This document shows, piece by piece, positions 61,441-64,000 of a stretch of DNA of 64,000 bases. The notes beneath the pieces were generated by a model, which did not search any database, was not told the origin of the DNA, and was given only the letters and a program-made list of their open reading frames with translations. The translations under genes and the position numbers were made by a program. Positions within the stretch are counted from its first letter, which is position 1. Each line of letters opens with the position of its first letter. Source of the stretch: Spirochaetota bacterium (GTDB taxonomy: Bacteria > Spirochaetota > Spirochaetia > Treponematales > UBA12059); the NCBI GenBank assembly GCA_022703505.1, contig JAKLDN010000002.1, forward strand, positions 434,001 through 498,000, in the 5' to 3' direction.

Positions 61441-62556
61441 ATGCTAGACGCCCGACTGAAACGACTGGCCGAGATTCTCGTGAATTTCTCCGTGGAGGCC
61501 AAGCCCGGCCAGAAGGTCCTGATCCAGGCGACCAACGCGGAGACGCCCTTCGTGACCGCCCTGGTGGACGCCGTCCACGACGCCGGGGCCCGGCCCTTCG
61601 TCACCCTCCGGGACAAGACCGTGGACAGGGCCCTGATCCGGCGCTGTACCGCCGAGCAGATGGAGGCCCAGGCCCGGTACGAGCTGGCCCGCATGCGGGA
61701 GATGGACTGCTTCATCGGCTTCACCGCCAACCGCAACCTCTCCGCCTGGTCCGACATCCCCCCGGAGAAACTTAAGCTCTACAACGACATCCTCGCCCGC
61801 AAGGTCCACATGGAGTGCCGGGTGCCGGACACCCGCTGGGTGGTGCTGCGCTACCCGACCCCGGGGATGGCCCAGCTGGCGGGGATGAGCGAGGAGGGCT
61901 TCGAGGACTTCTACTTCTCGGTCTGCACCCTGGACTACGCCAGGATGTCAAAGGCCATGGACCCCTTGGTGGAGCTCCTGGCCCGCACGGACCGGGTGCG
62001 CATCGTCTCCCCCGGCACGGACCTCTCCTTCTCGATCAAGGGCCTGCCGCCGGTCAAGTGCGACGGCAGGATGAACATCCCCGACGGGGAGGTCTACACC
62101 GCCCCGGTCAAGGAATCCGTGAACGGGGTCCTGGCCTACAATACCCCCAGCGAGAAGGACGGCTTCACCTTCGAGAACGTGCGGCTGGAGTTCAAGGACG
62201 GGAAGATCGTGAAGGCGACGGCCAACGACACGGACAGGATCAACGCCATCCTGGACACGGACCCGGGGGCCCGGTACGTGGGCGAGTTCGCCCTGGGGGT
62301 CAACCCGTACATCACCAAGGCCATGAAGGAGACCCTCTTCGACGAGAAGATCGCGGGGTCCATCCACTTCACGCCGGGCAACAGCTACGACGACTGCTTC
62401 AACGGGAACCGGTCCGCGGTGCACTGGGACATGGTCCTGATCCAGACCCCCGAGCACGGGGGCGGGGAAATCTGGATGGACGGGCGCCTGGTCCGCAAGG
62501 ACGGCCGCTTCGTCGTGCCCGAGCTGGAATGCCTGAACCCGGAAAACCTGAAGTAA
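61441..62556 (+). CDS. M29-family aminopeptidase (AmpS/thermophilic type)
   Basis: 371 aa. Metal ligands of M29 are visible: Glu in NIPDGEVYTAPV, Glu in GEFALGVNPYI, His in GSIHFTPGNSYDD, and His/Asp in SAVHWDMVL. Cytosolic dimeric exopeptidase releasing N-terminal residues. SD gaggatagccc. Followed after 13 nt by the nuclease gene. Confidence 0.93.
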   Translation: MLDARLKRLAEILVNFSVEAKPGQKVLIQATNAETPFVTALVDAVHDAGARPFVTLRDKTVDRALIRRCTAEQMEAQARYELARMREMDCFIGFTANRNLSAWSDIPPEKLKLYNDILARKVHMECRVPDTRWVVLRYPTPGMAQLAGMSEEGFEDFYFSVCTLDYARMSKAMDPLVELLARTDRVRIVSPGTDLSFSIKGLPPVKCDGRMNIPDGEVYTAPVKESVNGVLAYNTPSEKDGFTFENVRLEFKDGKIVKATANDTDRINAILDTDPGARYVGEFALGVNPYITKAMKETLFDEKIAGSIHFTPGNSYDDCFNGNRSAVHWDMVLIQTPEHGGGEIWMDGRLVRKDGRFVVPELECLNPENLK

Positions 62557-62569
62557 CGGATCCCGCCCC

Positions 62570-63214
62570 ATGAGGCCGAGACCCCGCGCGCCCCTCCTGC
62601 CCACGGTCATCGTCTTCGCCTGCGTCACCGTGGCCGCGGCCTTCCTGGCCGCGGGCATCCCCGTCGCCTGCCAGTCCCGCCCGGCGCCCTCAGCCTCGGG
62701 CGCGGGCGCCACGGCGCCGGTCCCGGCGATCCCCTACAGCATCCACACGGAACGCATCCGGGAGCCCTCGGCCGCGGATCCGTCCCGGATGACGGTCGCC
62801 CGGGTGCTGCGCGTGGTGGACGGGGACACCGCGGTCGTCGAGATCCCCCGGCCGCCCGCGGGCCTGGGGACCCGGGAGACGGTTCGCCTCATCGGGGTGG
62901 ACGCCCCGGAGCTCGGGCGGGAGAGCCGGGCCGCGGATCCGGGAGGCCCCGAGTCCGCCGCGGCCGCCCGGGCCCTTCTGGAAGGCCGAGCGGTCTTGCT
63001 GGCCTTCGACCGGGAGCTCCGGGACCGGTACGGCCGGGTCCTGGCCTACCTGTATTCGCCCGACGGGGTCTGCCTGAACCTGGAGCTGGTGCGTTCCGGG
63101 GCGGCCCGGGCCCTCCTGAAATACCCCTTCGCCTTCTCCTCGGCCTTCGCCGCGGCGGAGCGGGAGGCCCGCTCGGCCGGCCGGGGACTCCACTCCGAAT
63201 TGTACATTCCGTGA
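62570..63214 (+). CDS. Exported staphylococcal-nuclease-like protein
   Basis: 214 aa. N-terminal signal peptide or anchor (TVIVFACVTVAAAFLAA, then ACQS that could be a lipobox), then a TNase domain with VVDGDTAVVEI, RLIGVDAPELG (Arg and Glu of the active site) and DRYGRVLAYLY (second catalytic Arg), so it should be active. In operon with the M29 gene; no SD is obvious. Confidence 0.88.
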   Translation: MRPRPRAPLLPTVIVFACVTVAAAFLAAGIPVACQSRPAPSASGAGATAPVPAIPYSIHTERIREPSAADPSRMTVARVLRVVDGDTAVVEIPRPPAGLGTRETVRLIGVDAPELGRESRAADPGGPESAAAARALLEGRAVLLAFDRELRDRYGRVLAYLYSPDGVCLNLELVRSGAARALLKYPFAFSSAFAAAEREARSAGRGLHSELYIP

Positions 63215-63229
63215 AAACTAGGTTAGAAT
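63200..63229 (+). promoter_or_regulatory. Candidate promoter of the ABC binding-protein gene
   Basis: TTGTAC (63200-63205), 18-nt spacer, TAGAAT (63224-63229), inside and after the end of the nuclease gene, 49 nt before the ATG at 63279. Confidence 0.4.
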
Positions 63230-63278
63230 ATCGTTTCCCATCGGAAGGAATCCGATGAGCAGAACGGGAGGAATACCT

Positions 63279-64000
63279 ATGAAACGCATTCTCGCAGTCG
63301 CGGCGATCCTTCTTGCCGCACTTTCCTTCGCGGCCGCCCAGGAGACCCTGAGCGTGTACACCACCCTGGAGGAACCCCTGGCCAAGGCCATCCTGGAGAA
63401 GTTCCAGGCCGAGACGGGGATCCGGACCAGCTTCGTCCGCCTGTCCGGCGGCGAGGCCATCGCCCGGATGGAGGCGGAGGCCGCCAATCCCCAGGCCTCC
63501 ATCTGGCTGGGCGGGGTGGGCCTGGACCACATCACCGCCAAGGACAAGGGCCTCACCACCGCCTACAAGTCCCGCTTCGCCTCCAAGACCGCCGCGGAGT
63601 TCAAGGACAAGGACGGGTTCTGGATCGGCCTGTATGTTGGCCCCCTCACCTTCGTGACCAACACCAAGCGCGCAGCTGAGCTCGGGCTCACCCCGCCGAA
63701 GAGCTGGGCGGACCTATTAAAGCCCGAGTACAAGGGCCAGATCCGCATGGCCAACCCGAACACCTCCGGCACGGCCTACAATGTCATCACCACCCTCCGC
63801 TACGTCTACAAGGGCGACGAGGAGAAGGTCTTCGACTACATGAAGAAGCTGGACGCCAACATCGACCAGTACACCCGCTCCGGCTCGGCCCCCGGCAAGA
63901 GCGTGGCCATCGGGGAGATCCCCATCGCCATCGGCTACGCCCACGACCAGGTGAAGCTCAAGGTCGAGGGCGCCCCCGTCGTGATCAACGCCCCCTCCGA
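63279..64000 (+). CDS. ABC transporter substrate-binding protein, iron(III) type (3'-truncated)
   Basis: First 240 codons of a periplasmic binding protein cut by the window end. Signal peptide MKRILAVAAILLAALSFAAA, then ETLSVYTTLEEPLAKAILEK, SIWLGGVGLDHI, YVGPLTFVTNTKRAAELGL and ANPNTSGTAYNVITTL, the pattern of FbpA/AfuA-type Fe3+-binding proteins. ATG 63279 has a strong gggaggaat; an in-frame ATG at 63255 lacks one. Permease and ATPase genes would be expected beyond the window. Confidence 0.9.
   Translation, partial: MKRILAVAAILLAALSFAAAQETLSVYTTLEEPLAKAILEKFQAETGIRTSFVRLSGGEAIARMEAEAANPQASIWLGGVGLDHITAKDKGLTTAYKSRFASKTAAEFKDKDGFWIGLYVGPLTFVTNTKRAAELGLTPPKSWADLLKPEYKGQIRMANPNTSGTAYNVITTLRYVYKGDEEKVFDYMKKLDANIDQYTRSGSAPGKSVAIGEIPIAIGYAHDQVKLKVEGAPVVINAPS

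Overview
The window is about 64 kb of high-G+C bacterial chromosome (roughly two thirds G+C by eye) with short intergenic gaps and Shine-Dalgarno sites on most genes. It most likely comes from a spirochaete. The EF-Tu has spirochaete-like wording ([20 protein letters not shown]), and rpoC-rpsL-rpsG-tuf runs straight into a full S10/spc/alpha ribosomal superoperon with no fusA. The phylum call is inference from remembered sequences, not from a search. No prophage, IS element, plasmid replication gene or CRISPR array was seen.

Region 1 (1-20270) is the transcription and translation superoperon: the 3' part of rpoC, rpsL, rpsG, tuf, then rpsJ through rplQ with secY and rpoA, all on the + strand. 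A 56-residue two-CxxC zinc-ribbon gene and a strong terminator close it. Two intergenic gaps, after rpoC and after rpsG, hold trains of near-perfect hairpins with mostly 3-nt loops and unrelated arm sequences.

Region 2 (20288-30158) holds a RarD permease, a FlgO/CsgG-like lipoprotein, and a tight four-gene unit (SH3 protein, M48 lipoprotein protease, CHASE2-adenylate cyclase, DUF1846 protein). These are followed by a lone trpB, a tandem-ACT protein and a phosphofructokinase of the plant/trypanosome ATP-dependent type.

Region 3 (30229-43781) is a histidine-utilisation locus. An ArgP-like LysR regulator diverges from a long-form hutU plus hutG, followed by a YjiH-type membrane protein on the other strand. 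On the minus strand lies hutH, then an 1158-residue protein judged to be a PPi-type PEP carboxykinase, then hutI. All four enzymes from histidine to glutamate plus formamide are present. The carboxykinase inside the hut operon suggests coupling of histidine carbon to PEP.

Region 4 (43818-50703) holds a secreted DJ-1/PfpI protein, a tRNA-Leu(CAG) whose 3' end is repeated in inverted and direct copies downstream, a PocR-PAS-PAS HisKA_2 kinase with a single-domain receiver, a class I PPK2 with a lysine-rich tail, a possible DUF3795 remnant, and a divergent WYL regulator/DinB-like pair.

Region 5 (50720-64000) starts with a hemerythrin, 4Fe-4S protein and Rrf2 regulator set with a perfect palindromic operator over the rrf2 start. 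It continues with an SDR lacking the YxxxK pair, an FKBP lipoprotein, DUF4349, a ZIP transporter, a DSD1-like PLP enzyme, a cNMP-binding protein, an HD hydrolase, an SrkA-like kinase, an NAD epimerase, an M29 aminopeptidase, a nuclease and a truncated iron-type ABC binding protein. Several promoters here lie only 5-7 nt upstream of the ATG, pointing to leaderless mRNAs. The commonest -10 hexamer in the window is TATACT.
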